Positions 25,620 to 50,959 of a DNA stretch of 64,000 nucleotides are shown in pieces (the first letter of the stretch is position 1; every line of letters starts with the position of its first letter). Where the stretch lies: contig NC_092878.1 of the NCBI RefSeq assembly GCF_028372415.1, positions 25,239,403-25,303,402 of the forward strand. The letters run 5' to 3'. Both the position numbers and the translations under genes were made by a program. The notes under the pieces were generated by a model that had not been told where the DNA came from, did not search any database, and saw nothing but the letters and a program-made list of their open reading frames with translations. The DNA is from Notamacropus eugenii (lineage: Eukaryota > Chordata > Mammalia > Diprotodontia > Macropodidae).

Positions 25620-27260
25620 AAGATAGACAGATATCTCTGAAAACTGTGAACATGGAGGTGATAATTGAACATTGGGGAGCAGATTGCTTAAAAAAAGAAG
25701 TATAGAGAAAAAAATAGAAAAAAGGCTTAACACAGATCCTTAGAGAAACATCCACCTTTAGTGGATGATGAACCAGCAAAGGAATCAGAGAAAGAGTGGT
25801 CACGTAGGTAAAAGTCAAACCAGAGGATTGTAGCACAACGAAAACCCAGAGAAGAGAGAATATGTGGGCTAAGAGATTGATCGACAGTACAAAATGGCCA
25901 GATGTACCAAGAAAGGGGAGCCTTGAGGAAGACCAAAAGATCTGGCAATTAAGAGATCAGTGATAATTTTTGATAGAATTATTTCAGTGGAATGATGAGG
26001 TCAAAGCTAAATTGTATAGGGTAAAGACTGAAAGAGAGGTGAGGAATTAGAAGCAAAAAGTGTACATAGCTTATTCCAGCAACTTGGCTGAGAAACGGAA
26101 ATATATAAAAGAATAATTTGAGGGACTAGAAGGGTCTAGCTAAAATGTCTTATGGATGGGGGAGATTTGGGCATGCTCCAAGGTAATAGCAGAAAACAAG
26201 AGGCTGGAGGTTCAAGAGAAAATTGGAGGTTTAAGGATTCAATTTGCTGAAAAAGATAAGGGGAGAAGATCAAGAGTACATATTGAGGGGTTGGCTTTGG
26301 TAGGGAGAAAGGTCATCTCTAACAGAGACTGGAGGAAATAATATCAAGAGGTGTTGAGTTGAAGATGATGGGAGAAAGAGCTCATGTTAAAGGGTCTCAA
26401 TTTTCTCAGGAAAGTAATAGACAAAATTTCCAAAGGAGCAAAACAAGGGAAGGGAAGTATGGGAAGCTTGAGGAGGAGAGGTTTTGAATAGCTTCTGTGA
26501 GGAGTGAAATTGGGAACGAAATAGGGAGGAATAAAAAGACTGCCATGCTGCAGTCAATGATAGCTCAGATGAGGTTGAATAACATGAATTAGTGATGTAC
26601 CCAGTCCACAGAGCAGAGACTTCCTCCAGTCGCATTCAGTTACTCATGAATAGGAGTGGAAGAGGTCAATGGTGGAAATAATCCAGGGATGAGGTTTAGC
26701 GAGAGAAAAGTGGCTATAGGATAAAGGAAGAAGGGATTTAGGAGCAAAGGACAGTATAGAATTGAAATGCCTAACAGAAGGGCAGTTAGGTGGTACAAGA
26801 GGACCTGAGTTCAAATCCAACTTCACACACTAGCTGTGTGACCCTGGACAAGTCACTTAACCCCAATTATGTCCAAAACAAACAAAAGAACCAAAAAATC
26901 CTAACTATTGGTTTCAGTCTGAAGAGGGAGGAAAGTGAAAGGAAAACAGGGATAATGGCCTGAGAAAGTAGGGAAAGGAGTTGGAGATCTCAATAAAGGA
27001 TGGGTTTAGAAGAGATGAGGCATAGAGAGAAGTAGAATGATGTCAGGCTATGGTCAGATGGGGGAATGGCAGAGTTTCTAGTTAGAGAAAAGGAAGACTG
27101 AAAGGTAATGGTAAAATCTAGTATGTGATCATCTCTATACATGACTGAGATAAAGAGGATCATGAGATTTAAGAAGACCATGAAATTGGGAGGTTAAGGA
27201 CTTTGAAAGAGCATCTAAGTGGATATCTAGTATAAAGTCAGGAATTAGAGAAGAGGGGGA
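25620..27260 (+). repeat. Ancient long interspersed repeat, right part
   Basis: Continues the 22,960-23,890 repeat: CAGATCCTTAGAGAAACATC, GAACCAGCAAAGGAATCAGA and CAGAGGATTGTAGCACAACG. A SINE is inserted at 26,775. Confidence 0.5.
26775..26900 (+). mobile_element. Short tRNA-headed marsupial SINE
   Basis: GGGCAGTTAGGTGGTACAAG, then the GACCCTGGACAAGTCACTTA box and an A-rich AAAACAAACAAAAG tail. Confidence 0.8.
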
Positions 27261-27574
27261 AATAGTGAACCCTTTGAGAAAGAAAGGAGGGTGACTTTGG
27301 GCCTTTAGTCCAAACCCTTTATTTTAAAAAAAGCTGTGACCTAAAGAGCTTCCCAGATTTCTTATATTTTATTCTCTTTCACAAAGTCAGTAATCCAGCT
27401 ACACTGACTTGTTTGTATTTCTCACACATGATATTCCATCTCCAGATCTTATACATTTGCCCTGGTTGTACTTCTGACTAGAATGCTGCCCCTCCTTACT
27501 TCTCTTTGCTAGCTTCCCTGATTTCCCTGAAGACTTAACTCAAAATTATTTTTTTTTTGCAGGATGCCATTCCC

Positions 27575-27727
27575 AATATCTTGTTCCAATGTTGTTCTGC
27601 TTGTCTTCAATCATGTCTTTCTTTTTGTGACCCAATTTGGGGTCTTCTTGGCAAAGATACTGGAGCAGTTTGCCATTTCCTTCTCTAGCTCATTTTACAG
27701 ATGAGGAAACTGAGGCAAACAGGGTTA
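27575..27727 (-). mobile_element. SINE, left half, interrupted
   Basis: TTTGGGGTCTTCTTGGCAAA to GGCAAACAGGGTTAAAG. The expected next words, GTGACTTGCCCAGGG, come only at 28,213. The right half is 28,205-28,322. Confidence 0.8.
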
Positions 27728-28204
27728 AAGTAACAGTAAGAGCAAGCAAGGTAGGATTTTTGTTGTTTTCTTTTTGGAGTTCAGTTTCCCTGGCTCAGGC
27801 TAAATTGTAAGCATCTGAGGGATTGATCTCTTTTGAACCCTGATAATTCAGAGCTGTGCTGAGTCACATAGATTTCATGCCTTCTGGCTCTGAGTCAATC
27901 AGGGGCTGAGACTTTGTTGTATATTCTGAGAGGTTGATATTTTGCTTTGGGGGCTCCCTCATGAAAAGGGAGAGATAAGATTACAGAGATGAGACTCTGG
28001 GTAGTCATTGTTAAGGAGTCCCCTAACTTTAAGAACCCAGATGTTGGTGTTCCCTGGTCTGGTGATTAGGTATCTATTATCTGTTCAGACAGTTGGAGCC
28101 CTTAGATACTCCTTTCTTATCTGTCTACATTGTTTGATTAAAGTAAGATCAGTGCAGATCAAAGAACCTGTGGTAGCAGCCCACCCTGTGTGCTACTATG
28201 GTTG
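27728..28204. mobile_element. LTR-like insertion splitting a SINE
   Basis: About 480 bases of non-SINE sequence separate the two SINE halves. Length, absence of coding frames and an internal ATTAAA suggest a solo LTR of an endogenous retrovirus-like element, broken and of moderate age. Clean LTR ends were not identified, so the class is uncertain. Confidence 0.35.
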
Positions 28205-28322
28205 CTAATACAGTGACTTGCCCAGGGTGGCACAGCTAGTAATTGTCTGGGGTTAGATTTGAACTCAGATGAATCTTCTTGACTCTAGGTCCAGTACTCT
28301 ATCACGGGGCCACTGAGTTGCC
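28205..28322 (-). mobile_element. SINE, right half
   Basis: GTGACTTGCCCAGGGTGGCA to GGCCACTGAGTTGCCC, the reversed SINE head. Confidence 0.8.
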
Positions 28323-28339
28323 CACAGAGAGTGTAAAAA

Positions 28340-29540
28340 AGCAACCAAATGTATATTCAAGTCCCCTTAGTGTAAATCCTGGCAAAGCTAGGATTCACAC
28401 ACAGGCCAAGAGACTTAAAGTTTAGTGCTCTTTTCCCTCTATTATGCTGTGAGGCACAGGTATTAATATCCTCATTTTTACAGACATAAAAACGATCTTG
28501 GAAAGTTTAAAGTGATTTATCCAAGGTCACCTATAGGTAGCGAATTGCAGATTCAGACTTGGGTCGATAGAAGGCAACACAAAGCCAGCAGCTTCGTGTG
28601 TGGCACAGACTCCAGGGGAATGTCTGAAAGAGGGGAGATGAGCTTCAGTCTGAAGTCATGAGGAAAGCAGCATATGGAAAGCTTCATGAGGAAAGCAGCT
28701 TTAATCAATTCTTATTCACTGACCAACTTGAATTGGGCCTTGAAGAATGAGTAAGACACAGAAAAACCTGGCTCTCAGTCTGAGCCGGTCGGGCTGAACC
28801 ATTAAGTAGGAAGAAGGAAGTAGCAATAGTCAACAGAGGAATGAATTCACTAGACTACTATTTCTTAGAGGCTGTGGTTTTTGCATAATTATGGCACACA
28901 AAAATTCTGGTTGATGATCACTTCGAAGAATTTTTGAAGAGTGAAAATCTCAGGCATTTAAAAAATCCTTAACAAAACCTCGGAATGTTTGGGCATTTGG
29001 GGAATTAAAAATATACATATTTTTAACTTCAGTATCTTGCCATCCTAACTCACATGCAAATTTAAAACTAACTTTAACTGACAGTCCTTTTTCCTTCCTT
29101 TCTTTACTGGCAGCAGAGTTCTTATGTCAACTCCACCTCCAAATAGGGAAACTTAAAAAAAGAAACTTCATGATGAAAATGTCATTTACTTTGTAATTCT
29201 GTTAGTTGTGGGTTATGCTAAGTAATAACTTAGGGCCATGACAGCCCAGAAAAAGCCTGATCCTTTCTTTTGCTGGAAGGGCCCCTCATTCGTGTTCATT
29301 TCAATTCATTTGCCTGACAGGCCAAAACCTCACAGAGGATACAGTGAATTGTTTCCCAAGAGTAACATACACCAGATTCTCACTTCTTTTTTCACTACTG
29401 TTTGTCCAAAACTGTATATGGGGTTTCTGGGAAATACTCAATGGCCTTGGGCGAACAAGAATTTGGGGGAGCTCCTGGCATCAGTATACAACCCTCTGGT
29501 TTTTCTCTTCCATTGAAATAAAAAAATCATTAACTATTGA
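28340..29540. other. Intergenic, mostly unclassified
   Basis: A weak reversed MIR-type trace lies at 28,430-28,580. The rest, including a 92-codon frame at 29,238-29,516, has no recognisable protein or repeat motif. Confidence 0.4.
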
Positions 29541-29544
29541 CGAG

Positions 29545-29715
29545 ATGTTTGGGGCTTGAAATAATACAACTAAGATGATGTAATCCAACCCCCTCATTTT
29601 ACAGAGCACTAGAAAGGTTAGGTGTTTTACTCTAAATCCTATAGGTAGTAAGAGATAGAGGTGAGGTTGAAATTCACTCGCTTTTGGAATCTTTTGACTC
29701 TAAACCAAATACTTT
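29545..29715 (-). mobile_element. MIR/core-SINE trace
   Basis: AATCCAACCCCCTCATTTTA, then GGTTAGGTGTTTTACTC. Decayed. Confidence 0.5.
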
Positions 29716-29970
29716 TTCAGCTACACAACACTCATTCTTTGTGAAACATTTAGAGGATATAAATTATTACCTTGATTTTGCTATGGACACTGAGAGCTAA
29801 GAAAAGTCGCATGACACCTTTAAGTCATTATAGTTAAATATAACTGCTATCTACTATCTATCTAGATGTAAAGGATTTTCCCAGAGTCATGCAAGTAGTA
29901 AGTAGGGAGCTTGAGGGCTGAACCAAATGGATATTTAAGTTTCCTAGTAAAAATCTAGACAGAGTCAGGA

Positions 29971-29984
29971 TAGATAGATTAGAG

Positions 29985-30035
<51 letters not shown>

Positions 30036-30042
30036 GATAGAT
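29971..30042. repeat. (GATA)n microsatellite
   Basis: More than twelve GATA units in a row with small flanking interruptions. Confidence 0.95.
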
Positions 30043-30224
30043 AATCTTATTTATGTCAGCCTTAAAGTTTGTATTTTGAAAACTAGGACATGAAATAACT
30101 CTTCCAAGAGACCTTTTATATAAATTGAAGTTGGAAGTTCAATGTCAACAATATGAGGAATTCATTTAGAGAGTTATAAGAACAACTTGACAGAAATTAT
30201 ACTATATTAACATACTAATATATG

Positions 30225-30405
30225 ATATATATGTGTGTGTGTATGTATAGTCTATAGGATGTTATGTGTGTGTGTATCCTTGAGGACACATAAATGTAAC
30301 AAAATATTCTCCAGAATGTGTGTGTATATGTATATATATAAAATATTCTCTAGGAAATATATCAATATATGTATATAGATAGACATATACATACACACAT
30401 ATATA
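30225..30405. repeat. TG/TA low-complexity cluster
   Basis: Several short GTGTGT and TATATA runs with AAAATATTCTC phrases repeated between them. Confidence 0.8.
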
Positions 30406-30429
30406 ATCTCCTGAGAATTTTTTTTAACT

Positions 30430-32160
30430 TGGACTACTTGGGGATTGCCAATTCCCATCCCCAAGCCAATTTCTTAAGGCAAGGGTGAGGAAGATTTAGT
30501 GGACAGCAGGGGGATACTTGTAAAGTCCTCCTCCAGTGTTATAGAATTACCATCGGAAGATGCTATGGATCAGGGGCAAGTCACTAGCTAACCATCCCTA
30601 CAACCTAAAATCATCTTTCCTCAAAATCAGGTGTCATGAGGTATTAGAAGCCAGTCACCAAAAAGTGGCCTGAGTAGTCTGCTTTAGTTTCCAAAGAAAG
30701 AAATGAAGTTCCACACAAGTCTCAGGACTGTTCAGGTGAATTCTTATTCAACTGCCATTAGGGGTATCCTAGCCCATTCAGAATCTCATATTTTAGCTTC
30801 TGAAAATCTGAAACCCATCGGGCCAGCAAGTTCAGTTAACGATTCAGACAACCACACAAATGTGTTGCCGACATTTGTTGTCTCTCGGACTGGTGTTTGT
30901 TCTCCAAATTGTGTAACTGGAGAGCCATCAGTCCAGCTTGCCTCAGAACCCTCCTACTCAGGAAAGTGAAATCTGCGCTGTGATTAATGTGAAAAATGGA
31001 TACTTCCAGCAGTTACTAATTTGACCTGGTGTCAATGAGGAGGCGGCAGAGATGGAGGCCCTGGATTTGTACTGCCCTGTTTTTCAGATCCTTATTTGGT
31101 GAAGGCTGGCTTACCTGTGTCTGTGTGTATGTTGGAGCCAGAACAGTTAACAACGTTTCGGCTCCGGGGCCCAATGACAGCCCGGAGAAGGGAGAGGCAG
31201 CAAAGGAGCGACTCCTGCCCCCTTCGCCGCCGCTGCTGACGTCCCAGCCAAAAGAGATGAATGGGATTCCAAACCACTGGAGTCATGCTGGCTTGGGACA
31301 GTTTCTTGGAGACCAGTCTCCATCCGAAAGAGACGTGAGGCAACAACAATGCTAACGACCGATCGTGGTCCCACAAAAATGTCACAACGCACGCCCACTT
31401 ACGGGAGCCCAAGAATGAAAGGAGCTAGTAAAAGAGCAGGCAGGGGGAAAAAAGCCATCGATCACCTGGTGGATCTGGGCTAAACTCCCGAAGCCAGGTA
31501 GCTCTGCGAATTATCCACCCAGGAGTCACGTTTTAAAAGCACGAGTAGGCAAAAGAAACTGTTTTTCCAGGATTCAACTTAATTTTGGTTTCCAGAGACG
31601 GGGGGAGGTAGGATGGAGCGGGGGAAGAAGGAGAAGTGAAAGTTTGGTTCAAGATTCCTGGCTAGAAAGAGAAAAAGTCCTCCTGCGGTTCCCTAATAAG
31701 AGTGCGCTTACCGCCCCCAAGTGGAAACTGATCAAAGTGCTGTCTCAGGCTATTGGGGGGGGGGGGGGAAGGAGGGGGTCGGGGACACAAAGTCAAGTCC
31801 GCAGCAGCCCAGGCTCAGGGGAGAGTGGAGAGGAACCGCTCCCCGAACTAGCAGGGAAATGGGAAGGGAAGCTCAGGGAGTCAAGGCTCAGCTCCCACCC
31901 CAGGGGAAGACCCTCAGCATGGCGCGCCACTGAACACCTTTAACTACAAATGAAAGGTGTAGGTGCTGAGAGAATTGGGGTTCAGCCAGGCCGAATCACC
32001 ATGCAGGGAGATCGCAACCTGAACGCTAAGAACGAGTGTCCCAGAAAGTCCCGTTATCCGTTCTTTCCCAACTGGCCCAAGCCACCTACAGTACTGAGAC
32101 TACTGGGATAGTCTCAGTGTCCTTGTCCCCTCCTTGCCTCCTCACCTCCTTCTTCCCCTT
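30430..32160. other. THBS1 upstream region
   Basis: No coding gene recognised. Becomes richer in GC and CpG from about 31,000. Holds the CArG box at 31,090 and a run of 14 G near 31,757. Confidence 0.5.
31090..31099 (+). promoter_or_regulatory. Perfect CArG box (candidate serum response element)
   Basis: CCTTATTTGG fits CC(A/T)6GG exactly. It is about 1.8 kb before the THBS1 start. The human gene has a functional SRE about 1.3 kb upstream, so this may be the counterpart, displaced by repeats inserted in between. Binding is not shown by sequence alone. Confidence 0.5.
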
Positions 32161-32164
32161 CCTC

Positions 32165-32365
32165 ATGAAGCAGTGTGGTGCGGTGCAGGGGGTCCTGGTT
32201 TTGAAGTCAAAAGGCCTGGGTTCATATTTTGACTACCACTTACTACTTCTTTGACTGGACGAGCCACCTCCCTTCTTTGTATCTGAGGGGCAAGGGCTCG
32301 AGGGACTTGGACTCGATGGTTTTCAAGATTCCTTACAATCCTAAATCTATGATCCCTTAACCCCA
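32165..32365 (+). mobile_element. MIR-type SINE in the THBS1 upstream region
   Basis: GGTCCTGGTTTTGAAGTCAA head, then the decayed core GACGAGCCACCTCCCTTC and a TTCCTTACAATCCTAAATC end. It lies about 550 bases before the core promoter. Confidence 0.6.
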
Positions 32366-32833
32366 ATCCCCTTTAGATTTCAGCGTTCTGTCACAAAGCC
32401 AGCCGCACCTAGGGACACTCTTGGCAGGGTGTCAGACAAGGGAGATCCAGTCCTGGATCCCCCGCGTATACGAGGCAAGTTATAATGCGTGTCTTGTATA
32501 CTGTAGGCGCTTATTAAAGGTTTGTGGAACTGAATCGATTTGAATTGGAGATTCTGTGAGCCAAGGGGAACCGAGAACACAATAGAGAGTTATTATGTGC
32601 TCTCCAGAGAAGTTAGCGTGGTTCCCTCCTCCCCAGACACCCCGGGCTTCACTTTCTAGCTGGAAAGGGGTGAGCCTGCCCGCCCCCGGCGCGGGAGCCC
32701 GGGGAGGAGAAGAGGGGGAAGAAGGAGGGGGGAGTGGGCCGCCGGGGGAGGGGGGGGGGGAGAGAGGACGGGGAGGAGGGGGGGGCCAACCCACTCAGAC
32801 TCTCCCCCGCCCCCTTCCTGCCCGGACGCTTCC

Positions 32834-32840
32834 GATTGGC
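32834..32840 (-). promoter_or_regulatory. THBS1: Inverted CCAAT box (NF-Y site) of THBS1 promoter
   Basis: GATTGGC reads as GCCAATC on the other strand. It stands about 65 bases before the inferred start. The human promoter has a functional NF-Y site at about the same distance, needed for the serum response. Confidence 0.75.
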
Positions 32841-32871
32841 TAGCTGGAGTCCTCAGGAATGTGCGCGACCC

Positions 32872-32877
32872 TTTAAA
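32872..32877 (+). promoter_or_regulatory. THBS1: THBS1 TATA-like box
   Basis: TTTAAA lies about 30 bases before the inferred transcription start. The human THBS1 promoter also uses a TTTAAA-type box. Confidence 0.75.
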
Positions 32878-32904
32878 GGAGCACGACTCATCCGCTTCTG
32901 CAGT

Positions 32905-33169
32905 CACTGCACCGGACCGGGGGAAGCTAAGTAGCTGAAGCTGACCCTGAGGAGCTCTCCCTGTCCCGACCGCCTCATCTCCGCAGCCCCTCTGCCTCCG
33001 GGAGCCTCCTTTGGACCGCTGGAGGATCTCCCACAGCCTGGACCTGCTCTTGCTTCCCAGGACTTAGGCGCACCAGCTGCGCTTGGAAGATAACCAAAGG
33101 ACTGTGCGCTCCCTGGCCCCATCCCTGTAGCGGAGGATCGTTAGAGTCCCGGCTCCTTAATCCACACAG
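32905..33169 (+). other. THBS1: THBS1 exon 1, 5' untranslated
   Basis: The 3' boundary is clear: CACACAG followed by GTAAGAT, and human exon 1 ends in a similar motif. The start is inferred from the TTTAAA box about 30 bases upstream, so it may be off by some tens of bases. The exon is GC-rich and has no initiator codon used for the protein; translation starts in exon 2. Confidence 0.75.
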
Positions 33170-33923
33170 GTAAGATCGTAGCCGCCTTCCTCCTCTGTTG
33201 GGACCCTGGGCACCCAGCTCTGTTCCTTCTGAGGATTTCTCAGCAAACTAAAATTTCACCAGTATGCTCCCACCCACCACTTTGAGGGGAAAAAGAAACA
33301 CCTCAAGAACTCATCCCATTCATCAGAAACTGCCCCCAAGATTATTCAATTCATTCCCCCCTTCCCCATGGCCTTTCTTCCTCGGGTCCCTGGGAGTGCA
33401 TCCCAGACACCTCTGAGAAACTCAAGGGCAACCTCAGGAGACAATGGGACTCAGAACCCCAACTCCACAAGGAAGTCGCAATATTTCACGGACGTCCAAA
33501 ACATACTCAAAAGTGGGGTCTCTTCAGTCGTTTGACAGTCATCCAGGCTATACAGCTTCTCTCTCAAAGTGATGTCTCCCTCTCTGTGTGTTTATCTCAG
33601 GGATCCATTATCCCAAAGTTTTTTCCAAAAAAAGTTCCCAGGGTTTTAGTGTTTCCCCTACAGGCCTCGGAACACTTCTGTCCCATTCCATAACGTTTTT
33701 TTTTTTTTGGACTGGACAGTCTAGAACTTCTCCCTCAAGCAAGTTTTGGGAGTACAGGGAAATCTGTACATCCCACAACCACAACCCCCACACCAGCGAC
33801 CTTAGCTATTTCCCCTTCTCTTATGTCTGCTTCCCTCTGGGAGGTCTTCAGAGTTTCGCTGTCCGACTCTGACTGTGCTCTCTCTGCTACAGGCTTTGGA
33901 TACTAGGCACAAACAGCTCCATC

Positions 33924-48765
<14,842 letters not shown>

Positions 48766-48773
<8 letters not shown>

Positions 48774-50908
48774 TCACCAAACTGTTGCTCAGTAGACTAA
48801 ACTTTCAAAATGCTGTGTTGCACCTTCTCAAACAATGGACTTTAAGAGCCCCTGGGATCATCCTTTTCCTCCCTCTTGTCTTATGCTTAACTAAATGTGG
48901 ATTCTAAAATATGACTTGCCTCAAGGAAATGCAACTTACAAAACAGACTCGGTACTCAGCCTCTATGGAACAAGAAGACATCTTTCAAGGCTATAAAGGA
49001 TTACTTTTAGTCTACAGTTGAGCAAGAAAAAACATCTGCTTGCTTCAGTCGGAAAGATGTTTGCTGTGCTCTTGATTCCAGGGTAATCACGCTGCCTCTG
49101 CAACTGGTAGCCCCATGAAACGGCATTTTGTAATGAGGACATCTCTGGATGAGCTGTGAATTACATCAAAAGCATTTTCATGCATATGAGGAAAAGAAAA
49201 ACTGTGGGATTAGGGGGAGAAATACTCCTCTGACTTACCCTCTTTTAAAAATAGATGAGATGTGATGGGAGAACATTTCTAGGGATAGGGAGGGAGGGAG
49301 GTAAATCCATGTAACATGTCTGGAGAAAGCATGGAGGAACTGTTACATGTTCAGAAATGAATTTTTTTAAAGGTTATTGAAAACTATTACTGGACATCAG
49401 GATACTGTCCAACAGTGTTAGCTGGTTAATCCTTACTAAGAGACACTTAAATGGAAGGGAAGGGAGGCAAGATTTGGCACACTGGATTCCCAGCCCTCCC
49501 CATCACCATAACCTTTAATGCCCCAAATTGGTAGTCATAATTAACTGATGGAAAGCAATGCTGTCCTGTCATTGCTTGGTTAAATAAAGATGATCTGTTT
49601 TATTCCAGATGTAGCTTTTGCAGATGTAGCAAAAAAAAAGTAGGAAGACCTACCATCTCAGAGAGCACATGTGTTGTCCTTCAAGGAACAGGCAACTGTG
49701 CTTATATTTTATGGTTAGAAAGGCACAAAAATTATTAGCAACCTACGTAGACATTCCTGTTTATCTTTTTGTTTTAACCGATGTCATGGACTTTTATAAT
49801 TCTCTTGGATTGTAGATTTAAAAAAAAAACCCTTCAAATGTAACATATTTATTTTTTACCTCTCCTGGATGACCTATGACTGAAGGACTATTCAAGAAAC
49901 AAGGAAGAAGCATAGAGACTGTCCATATAATCATTGTTACGAGTCTTCATGACTGTAAGATTGTAAATACGGATTATTTATTAACTCTGTTCTACTTTGA
50001 ATTTAGTTTTGATAGTGCTTGGATCAGAGAGTTGAGACTTATCAACTACAAAAGAGGAAATGTCCCCTAAGAATGTGGCTCAAGGAGAAGCAGTGAGTGG
50101 GGGTGTTCTTTCAGTTAGTGAGTGTGAGTGATTGGTTTTTCTGGTCTTTTATGTTTTTGTTTTTGTCTTTGGGCAGTTTGGTTGGCTGTAGATTAGCGGG
50201 TTGACTAAGAATGCCAAGAGGCCTTTACATACTGTCTAACCCGATCTCTTGTGTCTGTTGCTAGGGAGAGGGAAAACCATTTATACCTGTTACCTTTCAT
50301 TTTTCCAAAAGAGAAAAAAAATGACAAAGGTGAAACTTATGTACAAATATTACCTCATTTGTTGTGTGACTGAGATAAGAACCTTCGGATCAAGTGGAAA
50401 GAGTTTTAATGTCTAACAAACTTTTAAATCTACTGTAGTACTATGAGCATTCAATGTTGTATATAGTATAAAAAAAAGAAACTTTGCAGAAAATGTATTC
50501 CCTGTAAGAAAATGGCATCAAAATGTTAAATGCAATTTCTAATGTTGTTATGTTTTTCTGTCATCCTGTATACCATTGCTTTATTTTTATAAATTATTTT
50601 TCTCATTGCCATTGGAATAGATATCTCATATTGTGTAGATACGCTATTTAAATAATTTATCAGGAAATGCTACCTGTAGAGTTAGTGTTTTCTATTTTTA
50701 TAAAATGTTTGCACACTGAATTGAAGAATTTTTTTTTTTTTTGCTTTTTACTCCCTCCCCCCAGGTTTGTACTATTTGCATATATTCTTTTTCTAAGAAT
50801 GTGCTTTTTTGGTACACATTTTTATCCATTTTACAGTTTAACGCCGTGTAAGTTGTACAGTTTCTTACATACAAGGAACAACAATAAATCAATATGGAAA
50901 TTTATATT
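48766..50908 (+). CDS. THBS1: THBS1 exon 22: last two codons, stop and 3' UTR
   Basis: Acceptor TACAG at 48,761-48,765. Only 8 bases are coding: Asp (split codon), Ser, then TAA at 48,771-48,773. Human ends in Asp-Pro. The remaining 2.1 kb is 3' UTR, AT-rich with several ATTTA and TATTTAT elements, which suits an mRNA known to turn over fast. The end is placed about 20 bases after AATAAA at 50,883. Confidence 0.9.
48820..48826 (+). promoter_or_regulatory. miR-18 7-mer seed match in THBS1 3' UTR
   Basis: GCACCTT pairs with bases 2-8 of miR-18, from the same cluster as miR-19, about 50 bases after the stop codon. A 7-mer can occur by chance in 2 kb, so this is weaker than the miR-19 site. Confidence 0.4.
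50708..50715 (+). promoter_or_regulatory. miR-19 8-mer seed match in THBS1 3' UTR
   Basis: TTTGCACA is a perfect 8-mer target for the miR-19 seed. THBS1 is a reported target of the miR-17-92 cluster, to which miR-19 belongs. Function in this species is inferred. Confidence 0.55.
50883..50888 (+). terminator. THBS1: THBS1 polyadenylation signal
   Basis: AATAAA is followed within 40 bases by a T-rich TTTCTGTTTCC stretch. The resulting 3' UTR length of about 2.1 kb agrees with human THBS1 as I remember it. An earlier AATAAA near 49,584 could serve as a minor alternative. Confidence 0.8.
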
Positions 50909-50959
50909 TACACTTTCTGTTTCCAATTTCATTTCTTCTCTATGATCTTCACTTTATGA

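Larger units (their letters stand above)
32640..32900 (+). promoter_or_regulatory. THBS1: GC-rich core promoter with long G tracts
   Basis: This stretch has G runs of up to about ten and CCCCGCCCCC-type Sp1 motifs just upstream of the CCAAT and TATA-like boxes. CpG density is higher than anywhere else in the window. The G runs could form a quadruplex on the + strand. Confidence 0.6.

Noticed and set aside
29971-30042. Regular repeat that might be read as a CRISPR array
   Set aside because: It is a tetranucleotide microsatellite with no spacers.
30703-31412. Several 70-108 codon frames upstream of THBS1
   Set aside because: No recognisable domain, overlapping frames on both strands, and no convincing splice signals; better seen as GC-rich promoter-proximal DNA.
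49583-49588. AATAAA as the main THBS1 poly(A) signal
   Set aside because: The 3' UTR seems to continue with AU-rich and miR-19 elements to the signal at 50,883; the early site is at most an alternative.
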